NCBI GenBank assembly: GCA_035610835.1
Contig: CM069450.1
Location: 28,889,503-28,953,502, forward strand
Direction of reading: 5' to 3'
Source of the DNA: Ophiura sarsii
Taxonomy: Eukaryota; Echinodermata; Ophiuroidea; Amphilepidida; Ophiuridae
Length of the DNA: 64,000 bases
Shown: one piece after another, positions 49,560-59,720 of the stretch
Layout: each line of letters begins with the position of its first letter
Numbering within the stretch: position 1 is the stretch's first letter
Translations under genes and position numbers: made by a program
Notes under the pieces: generated by a model
What the model saw: the letters and a program-made list of their open reading frames with translations, nothing else
Told to the model about the DNA's origin: nothing
The model's database searches: none

Positions 49560-50200
49560 CCCCAGGCGCGTACCCAGGGGGGGGGGGGGGGCTTTGGGGG
49601 CTCAAGCCCGGGTCCCCAGAGGGTAAAAAAGGGGGAGAGAGGGGAGGAGAGGAGAGGAGAGAAGGAGGGGAAGGAGGAGAGGAGGAGGGGAGGGAAGGGA
49701 GAGGAGGAAGGGAAGGGAAGGAGGAGTGGGGGAGGAGAGGCCGTGAGCTTTTAGTGTCTCTCACTTTATCTCTACGTCTCTGAACCATGTGAGTGTTTTA
49801 TAACGAAAGTAAATATTGATAGCAAGGAGAGTTTTAGGTCATCCAGGCAAGTTAAAACCCAACAGCTTGGCCCTCTGAATCACCAGTGGCGTAACCCCAT
49901 TGGCAAAAGAATACCATTTAAAGGAAGATAAAGAGGAAGGGTAACGAGCATAGACAATCGTTGTCACGGTGGGGTTACAGTGGCGTATCTAGGGGGCCAG
50001 CAGGCTATGCCCCTCCCCCTATTGAAAAAAGGTTAAAAAAGGAAGAAGAGAAGAAGGAGGAAGAGGAGAATGAGGAAGAGGAGAAGGAGGAAGAGGATAA
50101 GAAGGAGGAAGAGAAGGAGGTAGGGGGAGGAGGCAAAGTAGGGACATATGCGGCGCAAATGGGAGGGGGGGGTTACGGGGTAATGTTTCCTAGAGCTTTT
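49560..50200. repeat. Purine-rich tracts and hAT-like CAGTGGCGTA ends
   Basis: Polypurine stretches at about 49592-49740 and 50030-50180 (GGAGGAAGAGG-type) carry open frames rich in Glu/Gly or Pro/Ser that are composition artefacts. A G15 run is at 49577-49591. CAGTGGCGTAACCCC (49884) and CAGTGGCGTATCTAGG (49979), plus a related CAGGCGCGTACCCAGG (49563), resemble termini of hAT-type elements. GTAACCCCA / TGGGGTTAC bracket 49889-49977 as a possible mini-element. Confidence 0.5.
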
Positions 50201-50465
50201 TAGTGTTAAAATAACCATTTTGGCGCGCTTCGCGCGAATTTGTTTTAATATCAAATCAAGCTTTATAACAACATTTTCAGGAACGTTTTCTGAACCATTT
50301 TAGTAGGTAAACTATACATTTTTGCGCGTTTCGAGTGTATCGGTTTCATTTTTTTTTATTCAAGCTTAAAAAAATGGCTTCATGAACGTTTTTCAGAACC
50401 ATTTTTAAAAGTGCTAAAATAACCAGTTTTTGCACAAATTATTTTCAATGTTTTATTATTCAAGC

Positions 50466-50829
50466 TTAAAGGTAGATGACCCGATCACATTTCCGATTTC
50501 AACTTGAAGTTTTGTATTCTACATGAAAGGTCATCCTTAAAAAAGTCTTGTTCCAAAGTTTGAGTTGCATAGCTCTAATGGTTCTTATTTTAGACGCACA
50601 AGATGCTGTGAACTGTACCCATTGAGTAGTACACAAACTATATCGGTGGTTACCACCATTCGCGGTAATTCGACGTTATTTCATCGATTTCTCCGTAATT
50701 ATACCGATTTAGGCCGTCAAATTTCAGTATGATGATGAAAAAAATACGAGCTTTCATATGATATGAAAATCTTCGTATGTTTGAAATAATTCTGTGTTAC
50801 GAAAATGTGATCGGGTCATCTACCTTTAA
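50466..50829. mobile_element. MITE with TTAA target duplication and ~30-bp ends
   Basis: TTAA at 50466-50469 and 50826-50829 flank ends AAGGTAGATGACCCGATCAC plus ATTT and the inverse. The interior (ATTCGACGTTATTTCATCG and others) is non-coding. It is distinct in sequence from the other TTAA MITEs here but shares the AAAGG start, and it sits inside a unique flank CAAGC / CAAGACC. Confidence 0.85.
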
Positions 50830-50837
50830 CAAGACCA

Positions 50838-51868
50838 TCGAGAAATTTTGAAAACGCTCAATAATTTTTCGCGGGCTCGACGTGTTCCAAATTTTCACAA
50901 CGTAACACAGCGTGCTCTCAACGTGAACGACGTATCCCCAACTTACCCCTAACTTGTATCAGCGTACACCAACGTACGCCAACGTATGTTTCGATATTTC
51001 GCATACGTTGTCATACGTTCAGGCGATACGCCATGGTGTGACAGGGGTACCGTACAGCTATAGCGTATGTACCGTAAAGCTAGCGAGCATTCGGCGTTTT
51101 GGGAACTTATGGAGGGTTTGAGTATATAAATGGGTCCCTTGAGTATATCATCCTCACTTCTTCATGGTCTGTCGTGCTGAACACATCAACCCATCATCAT
51201 ACGCTACGTTAGGTATACGTTAAGCATACGTTAGTCATACGCTCGCATACGCTCGCATACGCTGTGACACGCTGTCATAAGTATGTTATAAGTTAGTGAT
51301 ACGCTATCAATACGTTAGTCATACGCTATGTATACGTTCAATACGCTATGGATACGCTATGGATACGCTATGGATACGTGACAGGGCCTTACACGATCGC
51401 CCGGCATAAGGTGAATACGTGAGAATACGTCGAAACTCGTTGGAAATACGTCAGGCATACGTTAGACATACGGCACATATACGTTATCAACTCGTTATCA
51501 CTACGTTGGCTGTACGTTTCCCCGTCAGCCTACGTTCATCAACGTATACCAACTTACGAGTAACGTACGAGTAACGTACCACTAACGTATGTCAGCGTAT
51601 GTCAACGTATATTTAACGTACCACAAACTTACCGGGAACTTATGCTGAACGTATTAAGCACACGTTGAGTACGTCGAGACATTTTGAGCATGCTCAATAT
51701 TTTTTCGCGGGCTCGACGTGTTCCAAATTGTCACATCGTGCTCTTAACGTAAACGACGTATCCCCAACGTACCTAACTTATATCAGCGTACACCAACGTA
51801 CACCAACGTATTTTTCGATATTTCGCATACGTTGGCATACGTTGAGGCGATACTTTATGGTGTGACAG
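50838..51868. repeat. Array of CATACGTT-like words flanked by 200-bp direct repeats
   Basis: About 200-bp direct repeats (50838-51055 and 51663-51868) share TTTTTCGCGGGCTCGACGTG, GACGTATCCCCAAC, ATCAGCGTACACCAACGTAC and TTTCGATATTTCGCATACGT. They end in GTGTGACAGGG. Between them, 51185-51660 is an array of ATACGTTAG/CATACGCT words spaced mostly 10-11 bases apart, including GGATACGCTAT three times in a row. The right half switches to AACGTAC/AACGTATG orientation. No coding frame is seen. Confidence 0.75.
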
Positions 51869-52655
51869 GGCCTTTACCCAAAGTATGGGTTTCCTGCAAT
51901 AATACAATACCTTGGCTCTTGCCTTGCTACTTACAAAAAGACACAAAAGCTATATATCTATACCTTCAAATTCATCAACATACCCGCCCGAACGCCAAGA
52001 GCACATGAGGCCACGCCAATCACCCGATTCACTCGCGTCGTTCATCTTGCTTCGAAATTCGATACTGTTGCGTAAACACCTAAATGTTCACTTTGTTCAA
52101 CAACAAATCTTATTATTAATAGAAATCTAACACATTTATTAAATCACTTTTTGATTAAAAATGGTTGTTGTTATGTCTAAAATAATGTTGTTGCAATAAT
52201 GTTGTTTTTACCTTAAAATATAAGCATCCATATAATGAGCTTTGAAGACTACCACAAATAATGCGGTTTTCATAGGCATTTGATAAAGAATATCGAAGTG
52301 CCGTTATTGCACCACATCAATATTGTATCGATATTTAGCTACAAATGAATTACGAAATTATTGGAAAATATTGATTCCAATTCCAATTTAAATGCGGACA
52401 CCAGATATTTCTTCTAAAACACACTATGAACATGTAGGTTTTGTGAACATTCCAAGTTGATTGATCATCCAAGATTGATGCCCTATAATTATAGGAAAAT
52501 ATGCATTTTGGAATCGTAATGTATTTTTCTATAGGATCCTTGCATAACCGAAACCTATTACTACTACGGCGGATAAACTTCACCCGAAAGGTCACCCCGA
52601 CCTCTTGGGATTTGAACTACTGCCCTCCTGGGTCCATTTTATAGCCCAAAAGGTG
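51869..52655. other. No recognisable gene
   Basis: Nothing recognisable. Confidence 0.45.
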
Positions 52656-52834
52656 CACGTGGCGTAACTAGGGTCTTCCGTTTAGGGAGGGTGAATATAA
52701 GGCAACAGGTCTGTGATCAGGGTGCATATAACTGACTATTAGGCCTCTATATTATGCCATTTTATTTGGAGGGCATCGTTGGGGAGAAGCCTTTTGACAG
52801 GGGGACCCATCTGCCCCCTCTAGAACCGCCCCTG
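52656..52834. mobile_element. Short hAT-like non-autonomous element
   Basis: GTGGCGTAACTAGGG on the left and CCCCCTCTAGAACCGCCCCTG-type sequence on the right are imperfectly complementary ends of the CAGxGGCG type common among hAT-like MITEs. It is about 175 bp and non-coding. No clear 8-bp duplication was found. Confidence 0.45.
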
Positions 52835-53982
52835 CTACATAAAGTACTCAATCGTCAATTGTTCGGATATTTTCATATTTGGCTACCGATAGAAAGGCTA
52901 TGTGTCCGTCTTTCGAAATGATACCACATTTGTAACAATCAATTGTTTAAATGATCAGCCTTTTGCTTGAGAATATTAGGAGGTCTCAATAACAACGAGC
53001 CAAATTCACCTCTATGTTGCGCTTTTTAAAGAACAACTATTTCCGCTGCTCAATGAAACATGATGACATTTTACATAAACAACTACGGTGTAGAGAGAAT
53101 ATGCTCTATGTTTGCATGAAGATAGCTTGTCTGGCGAATGCAGAATTTGACATTTGTGACACCCTGTTTTTTGTTGGTCATGCTTTACGGTAGAGTAGAG
53201 AGAGGAAAGCATTCTTAATGAAATTTACCCTGTATCGACCATCGCCTAATGCGTTTGTTTGGCCCATGCGTGGCCTTTGTCCGAGGCGCGGTCAAGACAC
53301 CAGACAACACACGCTCTCTATTCCTTCACGGTTTTAAATTGACATGACTTTCTGGCACAATCAGAACGAGCCCACTCCATTTCCTTAACCAAGTTGCTGA
53401 TGAGTGATGGCATAAGTGATTGCTACAAATGTAGCATCAATGATCGAAATATAAGTGATTGAAAAGAAGAAAAAAACCCACAACTATTGAGGAGTTATTT
53501 TTTGTCAAATGTCTTATATTTTAATCGTATCTCGTTTTCTGACATATAAGTTGAACACCCTTAATCAACTCATAGTCTAATCACCATAACCGGGAACATG
53601 ATAATTTATACCAACCCCGGGTATAAACCCTGGATTCAACTGAAGAAAATTCATCGACACTCTGTACCACACTATAATACTGCCTTCATGCGCGTACGAA
53701 ATACATCCATATATACTGAAACTAATTTAAGACGCGAGCCCGTTTTACTTCTGGTAATGGTTAGCCGACTATGAGTATTGCCAGCAAGTGGTTATTCAGA
53801 ATAAACCGTCCAATTAACTCCAAGTATTCTTGCTCATGCGCTCTACAGTGCTTGTTTATAGTGCTATAATAGTTGAAGAAAACTGCACATTATCTACTTT
53901 CGAATTTATTAACTGTGCACACACACGCCGCTACGCAGCACGTCCTTGCTATAGGAACGTATTATATTCTACTTCACAAATC
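52835..53982. other. Upstream region of the GPCR gene
   Basis: No other gene is seen. The receptor frame is open back to 53830 with an ATG at 53836, so a longer N-terminus is possible. CCCCGGGTATAAACCCTGG (53616 on) is a partial palindrome. No confident TATA or initiator could be assigned. Confidence 0.4.
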
Positions 53983-55194
53983 ATGGAGATGTACGATGTT
54001 AACACTACAGCAGGATACATTTTTACAACCCTCTCCCAACCAGACGAGTCAAACGAAAGTTGCTCAAGCCCTTACGTCATCAGTGTAGAAGAAGCGGAAC
54101 CGTATCAATACTCTACGGTACAAGTTTACGTTGTAACGATAGTTTTACCATTGATATTATTTTGTGGTGTTCTTGGAAACGGTTTGTTTGTGTATGTAGC
54201 TGTACGGATACCCCATATGCGGACAATTACCAACAGGTATCTAGTGAATTTGTCAATAGCCGATATAGTGTTTCTTATGTCTGCGGTTTGTAAACAGATG
54301 TGGAAGTATGCCCATTCTCCAATAAAAGACGACGACTCCCCATTAGGGCGATTTGGATGTCTATGGACCTATTTCCTGTCGGACGTTGCTTATTTTGCTT
54401 CTCTTATATTTGTAACACTGGTATCAGCAGACAGATTTGTCGCGGTGTGTCGTCCGCAAGACCGCCACAGTTTCATAAAGGGGAAATCAATGGAGATTAT
54501 CGGACTGTGTTGGTTGGTGTCTGTAATTCTGGCCGCGATACTTACACCCGGGAACGCCGATCAGATTGTCTACTGTATTGCATGGCCTAAAGTAGACACT
54601 TACAAACTATGGCCTGAGGTAATACGATTCTGCTCACCTCTACAACACTTCACTTGGATCACAAGTTTTTCAAACGGACTACAGACGATACCATTCTTTA
54701 TTACGTTTGTACTTAATGTTGCGTTTTATGTGTCCATCATAAGAGGATTGAACCAATGCATCAGTCGTATGAGTATGCACGGAGTATCTAAATCGAAAGA
54801 TGCAGGGATGCGAAACCAAATTGCAAAAATGCTAGTCGTCAATGGGGTCGTTTTCTTTATCCTCCTTGTTCCGTTTGAGCTATTCTCGTGTTTTGGAATG
54901 ATTGCTACCTATCGTATTAAGAACGGTGTACCAACCTATCTAATAACAAATGAAAACACGAGACTATATATATTGATTCTGTGTCAATTGTTATCATATA
55001 TGAATTCGGCGGTAAATCCAATAATTTATACAGTGATGTGTCGTCGATACCGGCAAGCATTTCGGGAAGCCTTACTACCCGCAGCATGTGCGGGTAGACC
55101 GTATAGAAAAGGAGGTGGCTGTGAATCATGTGGTACGACAAAACAGATACCTTTAGAATGCACAAGTCCTGAAGTTCAGGACACAAATGTATAG
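53983..55194 (+). CDS. Class A (rhodopsin-like) G protein-coupled receptor, peptide type, intronless
   Basis: Plasma-membrane receptor of 403 aa, probably for a neuropeptide (family inference). The start ATG has A at -3 and G at +4; an in-frame ATG at 53836 would add 49 residues. The N-terminus has sequons at Asn7 and Asn24. TM1 has LGN66; TM2 has NLSIAD94; Cys126 and Cys198 can form the conserved disulfide. TM3 ends in DRF150-152 rather than DRY; TM4 has Trp177 and TM5 Pro237. TM6 reads FFILLVPFELF with Pro297 but no CWxP tryptophan. TM7 has NPIIY345-349. The tail holds several cysteines (Cys368, Cys380, Cys383) that may be palmitoylated. There are no introns or disabling changes. Overall pattern recalls the TRH/neuromedin-U receptor neighbourhood, but I cannot fix the ligand. 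The nearest genes are unrelated. Confidence 0.93.
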   Translation: MEMYDVNTTAGYIFTTLSQPDESNESCSSPYVISVEEAEPYQYSTVQVYVVTIVLPLILFCGVLGNGLFVYVAVRIPHMRTITNRYLVNLSIADIVFLMSAVCKQMWKYAHSPIKDDDSPLGRFGCLWTYFLSDVAYFASLIFVTLVSADRFVAVCRPQDRHSFIKGKSMEIIGLCWLVSVILAAILTPGNADQIVYCIAWPKVDTYKLWPEVIRFCSPLQHFTWITSFSNGLQTIPFFITFVLNVAFYVSIIRGLNQCISRMSMHGVSKSKDAGMRNQIAKMLVVNGVVFFILLVPFELFSCFGMIATYRIKNGVPTYLITNENTRLYILILCQLLSYMNSAVNPIIYTVMCRRYRQAFREALLPAACAGRPYRKGGGCESCGTTKQIPLECTSPEVQDTNV

Positions 55195-56058
55195 ATATAT
55201 TGACACACACAAAACCCAGCAATAGAGACCCGGCCTGTATTTATGACGTAGCTTACCGAAATAATGGCGGACTACCGAACTTTGTTCACCAAAACTACAA
55301 GAAGGTAAACAAACCATTTCATAATCATGCGAGTTTACATCCGACTTTCACAGAAAAACAATTCAAGGAGTAACTGGACGGAGGGTAATACGCCATGAAA
55401 CGGTGAATGAAGTTAAATTTGATTCCTTTCTGTAAAGCCGGTCGATGAATTTGTGAAGAGGGCCTTTATCAAGTTCAGCATCATTTCGTTGAGAGTCTTT
55501 GGAATCATAATCGCTTTACTATCATTCGACGCATAAATTACTTCATATGTATCATGGTGTTGACAGAATGATATTAGTGTTAACACTTTCTACACTGATT
55601 TTTTTCTTCAGGAAATCAAAAAATGAGAGGTACCTGTTTTAAAAAGCCTTTAACATCATTAGTTGTCATTCAAAGTACATCATATTATATAATTTTGGAA
55701 AGCCGATATATTTTCCTATCATATCATGTTTGTTTTAATTTTGTATATTTATTCCCCCGGTTGCCATGGCAACACAAATTTTGCGGCCATAAAGTTGAAA
55801 ATATGAAATTTTAGGTTTCTGGCCAATTGGTAATATGTTTTATTTTGTATAGCATAAAGAATTGTTCTTAGTCACATGGCACACTGTTTTAGTTAATTAA
55901 TTAGTGAAGCACGCCCTATATTTTGGCAGTCTTTTCATATAAATGTTAATATTGTGAACAAAAAATGTAAATCATTTCAATGGAAGTAATCCAAATGATG
56001 TCGTTTTTGGTTTCATTCAATGATAGAATGAACGAAATACATGTTTATGTAAATTAGA
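55195..56058. other. GPCR 3' region; no other gene
   Basis: Nothing recognisable. No unambiguous AATAAA close to the stop was identified. Confidence 0.4.
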
Positions 56059-56290
56059 CTAATTAGAGGGAATTCCATCAGAATCAGCACCTCCCTCATC
56101 ATAGTCTTCCTCTTCAGATACCCCTTCATCCATTCTTTCAACATTTGTCATCACCATACTGCTATCAATGTCATATTACACATCACTATACATATCTAAT
56201 TCACAATCGGAGCCATTATTAGGCAGTACAACATCATAATCGCACAGGCTGTACGATATTTGTCCTATACATTCGATTTCATAGAGGATA
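56059..56290 (-). pseudogene. Acidic coding-like fragment
   Basis: The minus strand reads ISYSLCDYDVVLPNNGSDCE, then a stop, then YDIDSSMVMTNVERMDEGVS, EEEDYDEGGADSDG and a stop. Its composition (Asp/Glu/Ser-rich, few hydrophobics) is unlike chance AT-rich DNA and resembles acidic N-terminal regions of some transposases or nuclear proteins. No domain is recognised. One internal stop suggests decay. Confidence 0.3.
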
Positions 56291-56309
56291 AAAGTGAGAG
56301 GCAAAAAGT

Positions 56310-56620
56310 ATACTTTAGGTCCCAGATACTGGTATACCAGTTTCGTTCAATACTGGAAGATAAAAGTTGCCAGTATCGGTCGATACGATTTTAATGTTCT
56401 TGTATCGGCCGATACTGGTACACCAAATAATATGTTTATGTTCCGGTATCAGGCGACACTGGTACAAGTGATACCAATACGATTTGTCCCAGTATTGAAC
56501 TATACTAGTAAATAATTATGTTCCAGTATCGTCCGATACAGGAACAATTTATGTGTGCCAGTATCGGCCGATACTGGAACACAATCTGTCAGTATCGGAC
56601 CTGAAGTACTCTTTTTCCGT
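56310..56620. repeat. Patch of reiterated CCAGTATCGGCCGATACTGG
   Basis: About nine full or partial copies of CCAGTATCGG / CCGATACTGG occur, including one perfect 20-bp palindrome at 56558-56577. The outer ends, AGTATACTTTAGGTCCCAGA (56306) and CGGACCTGAAGTACT (56597), are inverted relatives, so this may be a small mobile element. It is non-coding. Confidence 0.7.
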
Positions 56621-57219
56621 ATTCCTTATTTAAGATTTTAACTTATTTGTAATACAATGTCGTTAAACAGAATTACCTCTATCGCTCGTCATAGTATGAC
56701 ATGTTTCAATCGAACTATCAACTGCAGCATGTGCGCTGCATATTGATTAGTGTCAGAATATAGTACAATATGTTATTTTCAGTATCTAACTTGAGCATTA
56801 CAGACGGTATTGATCTCTGATGTATTTCTAGTTATTTACCTGATGTTATCCTTGTTAGTTTATTCCAATATGGCGCCTGTTATTGACTTTCATGTCTCAT
56901 CTGGAGTGGATAATTTCCACTGTACTATTAAACATCGTAACGAGTAATAATGGTGCGTATTATTTATATTCACAAAGTGGAAGCCATATATCGTTTAACA
57001 ATAGAAATGATAGACTTGAAAGCATTAACGGGGCATTGAGAAATCCTCCGAGGAGAGAGCCCTCATTTTTTTCTCTCAAGAAAATGTTTTTTTTTACATG
57101 CAGTGCTTACGTGTACTTACTATACCACCTGAAAGGATAGAGCTTAGCACATTTCACACTATTGTCGAATGTGTTTATAATCATTTTAGTTTCCAAAATA
57201 TTCACAGAAATAGGTGTAA
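56621..57219. other. No recognisable gene
   Basis: Nothing recognisable. The 85-codon frame at 56883-57140 (+) has no domain. Confidence 0.4.
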
Positions 57220-57650
57220 AAAGGATCGTAAGTCACAGTTCTTGCGAAAAGCAACATTAAATTTCCTTTAACTGGAGTGTCGTACATGTAAGTGACACTT
57301 ACGACTGTCTTGCATTAATATTGTCATACATTTGTTTTACAAGCGTTGTAAATGCCACTTACGAACCTCTTAAAGTAATCACTAAAGACGCTTTATTCTA
57401 CCATTTTCTCAAAATATGTATTTTATTTCCGCACAAATTATGTTTAAGTCATTTGATTAAATATTACAAGTTCCTTTGTGTTTTATAATGCAAACATAAT
57501 ATTTGCACTTACGACCTTCATGCATTCAAATATTTTCAAGCGGTTCGTACGAGACGGTCGTAAGTGGCACATACGACATTCTTGCATTAAGCAGAAAATA
57601 CAGGTTGCACTTACGACATTGACATTGGCTGATTATTCATTTTTGTGAGC
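57220..57650. repeat. Patch of GTAAGTG / CACTTACGAC words; possible LTR
   Basis: Six copies of CACTTACGAC or its complement occur, e.g. GTAAGTGACACTTACGAC near 57290 and GGTCGTAAGTGGCACATACG near 57558. The patch ends just before a primer-binding-site-like sequence and a gag-like frame, so it could be all or part of a long terminal repeat. No second LTR is present in the window. Confidence 0.5.
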
Positions 57651-57654
57651 ATTT

Positions 57655-57667
57655 TGGTGTCAGAAGA
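57655..57667 (+). promoter_or_regulatory. Primer-binding-site-like sequence
   Basis: TGGTGTCAGAAG is complementary to CTTCTGACACCA, which matches the 3' end (with CCA) of some animal leucine tRNAs, and it follows a possible LTR end (GAGCA, then TTT). Such sites prime reverse transcription in Ty3/Gypsy-type elements. The call depends on the gag-like frame that follows. Confidence 0.45.
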
Positions 57668-57696
57668 TAAAGATTGAACTTGGACACGTACCAACA

Positions 57697-58110
57697 ATGG
57701 CTAGCAATACGAGGAGAAGAAAGACAGATGAAATGACGGAGTTGAAAGAGAAACTTCTGTTGATAGAGGCACAACTACAGTCTATAGACATAGTGCTGCA
57801 GACTAAAGACATTGAGCTAAGGAACAAGAACGTAGAGTGCGACAATAAGAATAGCAGTAAGTAACAGCAGACGCAGGTTAAGCTACAGAAGAAAACGGAA
57901 GAGTGTGATGAAATAAGAATTGTAGCGCAATAGACGAGGACATCAATGCGCGATTCGGAGAGAATAAACGAAAAACTTCCCTCATTCTTGTTTGTCTCGC
58001 AGAGTAGGAAATACAACACCGGCAAAAGAGACCAAAGGGAGTTATCTCTGAGCAAGCTAGAACGACGAGAGGCAGAAATGAGAGACTCGAGACAATATGT
58101 ATACATTAAT
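57697..58110 (+). pseudogene. Degraded coiled-coil, gag-like frame
   Basis: From ATG at 57697 the frame reads MASNTRRRKTDEMTELKEKL and continues as a charged heptad-rich coiled coil. Stops at 57862 and 57931 interrupt it, and it then resumes in the same frame (MRDSERINEKL; later LERREAEMRDSR). A basic start followed by coiled coil fits the gag or ORF1 region of a retroelement. No protease, RT or integrase follows, and the region runs into a large hairpin, so at most a fragment remains. It could instead be a decayed host coiled-coil exon. Confidence 0.4.
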
Positions 58111-58179
58111 TTTATTCTCCCGAGATATTTTCCACACCCACCTACTTCATTCCGAGCCGCATCAACACATCGACAATAT

Positions 58180-58355
58180 TATGATAAAGATAATTGATGA
58201 GCCACTGTGCATTCGTACTTGATAATCGCTCGAGGCCTTGCATGAGTGCACCAGCCCTCGAGCGCCGATAGGCGCGAGAGGGCGGGTGCACGAATGCAAG
58301 GCCGAGAGCGATTATCAAGTACGAATGCACTGTTGGCGATTCAATTATCTATCAT
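58180..58355. repeat. Large imperfect hairpin, ~80-bp arms
   Basis: GTGCATTCGTACTTGATAAT plus CGCTC (58207-58231) pairs exactly with 58306-58330. Inner pairs GGCCTTGCAT / ATGCAAGGCC, GTGCACC / GGTGCAC and CCCTC / GAGGG converge on GCGCC / GGCGC. Outer pairs (TATGATAAAGATAATTG / CAATTATCTATCATA) extend it. The inner part is GC-rich, unlike the flanks. Confidence 0.85.
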
Positions 58356-58782
58356 ACACTTCGCGATGCGTACACGAACCTGCTCTAATATGGAAAAATT
58401 GTGATTAAAAACATTATTTCCAACTAAATTATTAGTTAAATTTCCGTGTGGCAGAAACACCGCTTGTGATGTGTAGCACAAGAAACTGTTGAATACGCAT
58501 GGCAGGTTTTGAACTAGCCTGTATACGATTTAAGTTGTGAGCTGTTAAAACTGGGATCACTAACCGGTGTAGTGCAAAACATATCGACAAATTTGAATCA
58601 ATGTTTGAATTGGAAGTTGGATATGCATGATCACGGATAAATCTGGTAAGTATATGTAATCCATTAAGTATAGGTTTGTGTAATAAACAAGTAATCATGC
58701 CCTTTTAGTTCGAACTGTCGAAAAATGTTTAAATACCGAGTCAAAAATATACACTGTGTCAGTTCGCATCGATAACTTTGCA

Positions 58783-59720
58783 ATGGCAACATCAAAACCC
58801 GCATCAAAAAGATCATTCGTGCAGCCTCCTAAGTTTGATTGGGAGTATGATATGACTCAATCAGATGAGGAAATGTTGCAAGCATCTCAAGCGATTGATG
58901 AGAAAACACTACCGCAGGATCAGGAGGATATTGACGATTTTACTCAAAGGACGCAGCAACGGTTTGTGACGAAAACAGATGCAGAGGTAATGAAAGTGAA
59001 GGAAAATGCATTTCCCAAAAACACACAGAAGAAAGCTATGTGGGCAGCCAGCATCTTCGAAGATTGGCGACAGTGGCGTAATAAGCAGGCTGACAAAAAC
59101 CATGAAATGAGTCATATACGCCCAGTTCTGGAGAATATGACAAAAGATGAACTGAACTATTGCATGTGTCGCTTCGTGTGCGAAACACGGAAACAGGACG
59201 GCAGAGAATATCCAAGTAAGACGACATATGAGATAGTCACGAGTATCCAAAAATACCTCGACATGAAAGGTGTTTTTGTTAAATTCTTTGATGATGTGCT
59301 GTTCAAAGAATTTAAACTAACTCTGGACTCGGAGATGAAGAGGAAGTCATCAGAAGGCATCAACAAACCCGTCAAACAAGCGAATGTCATCAACTTCGAG
59401 CAAGAGAATTTGTTCTGGGAGAAAAACCTTCTTGGGGACGATTCTCCAAAGAAACTTGTCGAGACCTTGATCTATCTTGCTGGGTTACATTTTGTCGCCC
59501 GGGGAAGATCTGAGCTCAGAAATGTAACATTCGGCCAGGTTACCCAAGAAGAAGTAAATGTTAAAACTACCTTACATTATCGTCAGACGGTTTCCTCTAA
59601 AACCAACCAGGGTGGTCTCAACAGTCGCCATACAAAACCCAAAGATGTAACAGTCTTCGAGAATGACATCAACCCAGAAAGATGTTTTGTGCGTTTGTAC
59701 AACAAGTATATCAGTAAATG
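58783..59720 (+). CDS. Crypton-type tyrosine recombinase, exon 1
   Basis: First of three exons (with 61868-62181 and 62976-63205) encoding about 493 aa. Tyrosine recombinases cut and rejoin DNA through a covalent phosphotyrosine; Cryptons use them to move, and several animal nuclear proteins (ZMYM2, QRICH1, KCTD1) carry domesticated, often inactive versions. Exon 1 encodes an acidic, disordered N-terminus (1-85), a SAM-like core-binding region (FPKNTQKKAMWAASIFEDWR, then YPSKTTYEIVTSIQKYL), and the catalytic domain start (TLIYLAGLHFVARGRSELRN) with the likely first catalytic Arg240. The start is ATG at 58783. The exon ends AAATG|GTAAGC, and the split TGG codon joins exon 2 in frame. No stop or frameshift interrupts it. 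Confidence 0.88.

Noticed and set aside
49483..50254. Pro/Ser- or Glu/Gly-rich open frames on both strands
   Set aside because: They follow purely from polypurine composition, and both strands are open over the same bases.
57660..58106. 148-codon minus-strand Ser/Leu-rich frame
   Set aside because: It is the antisense shadow of the coiled-coil, gag-like plus-strand frame.
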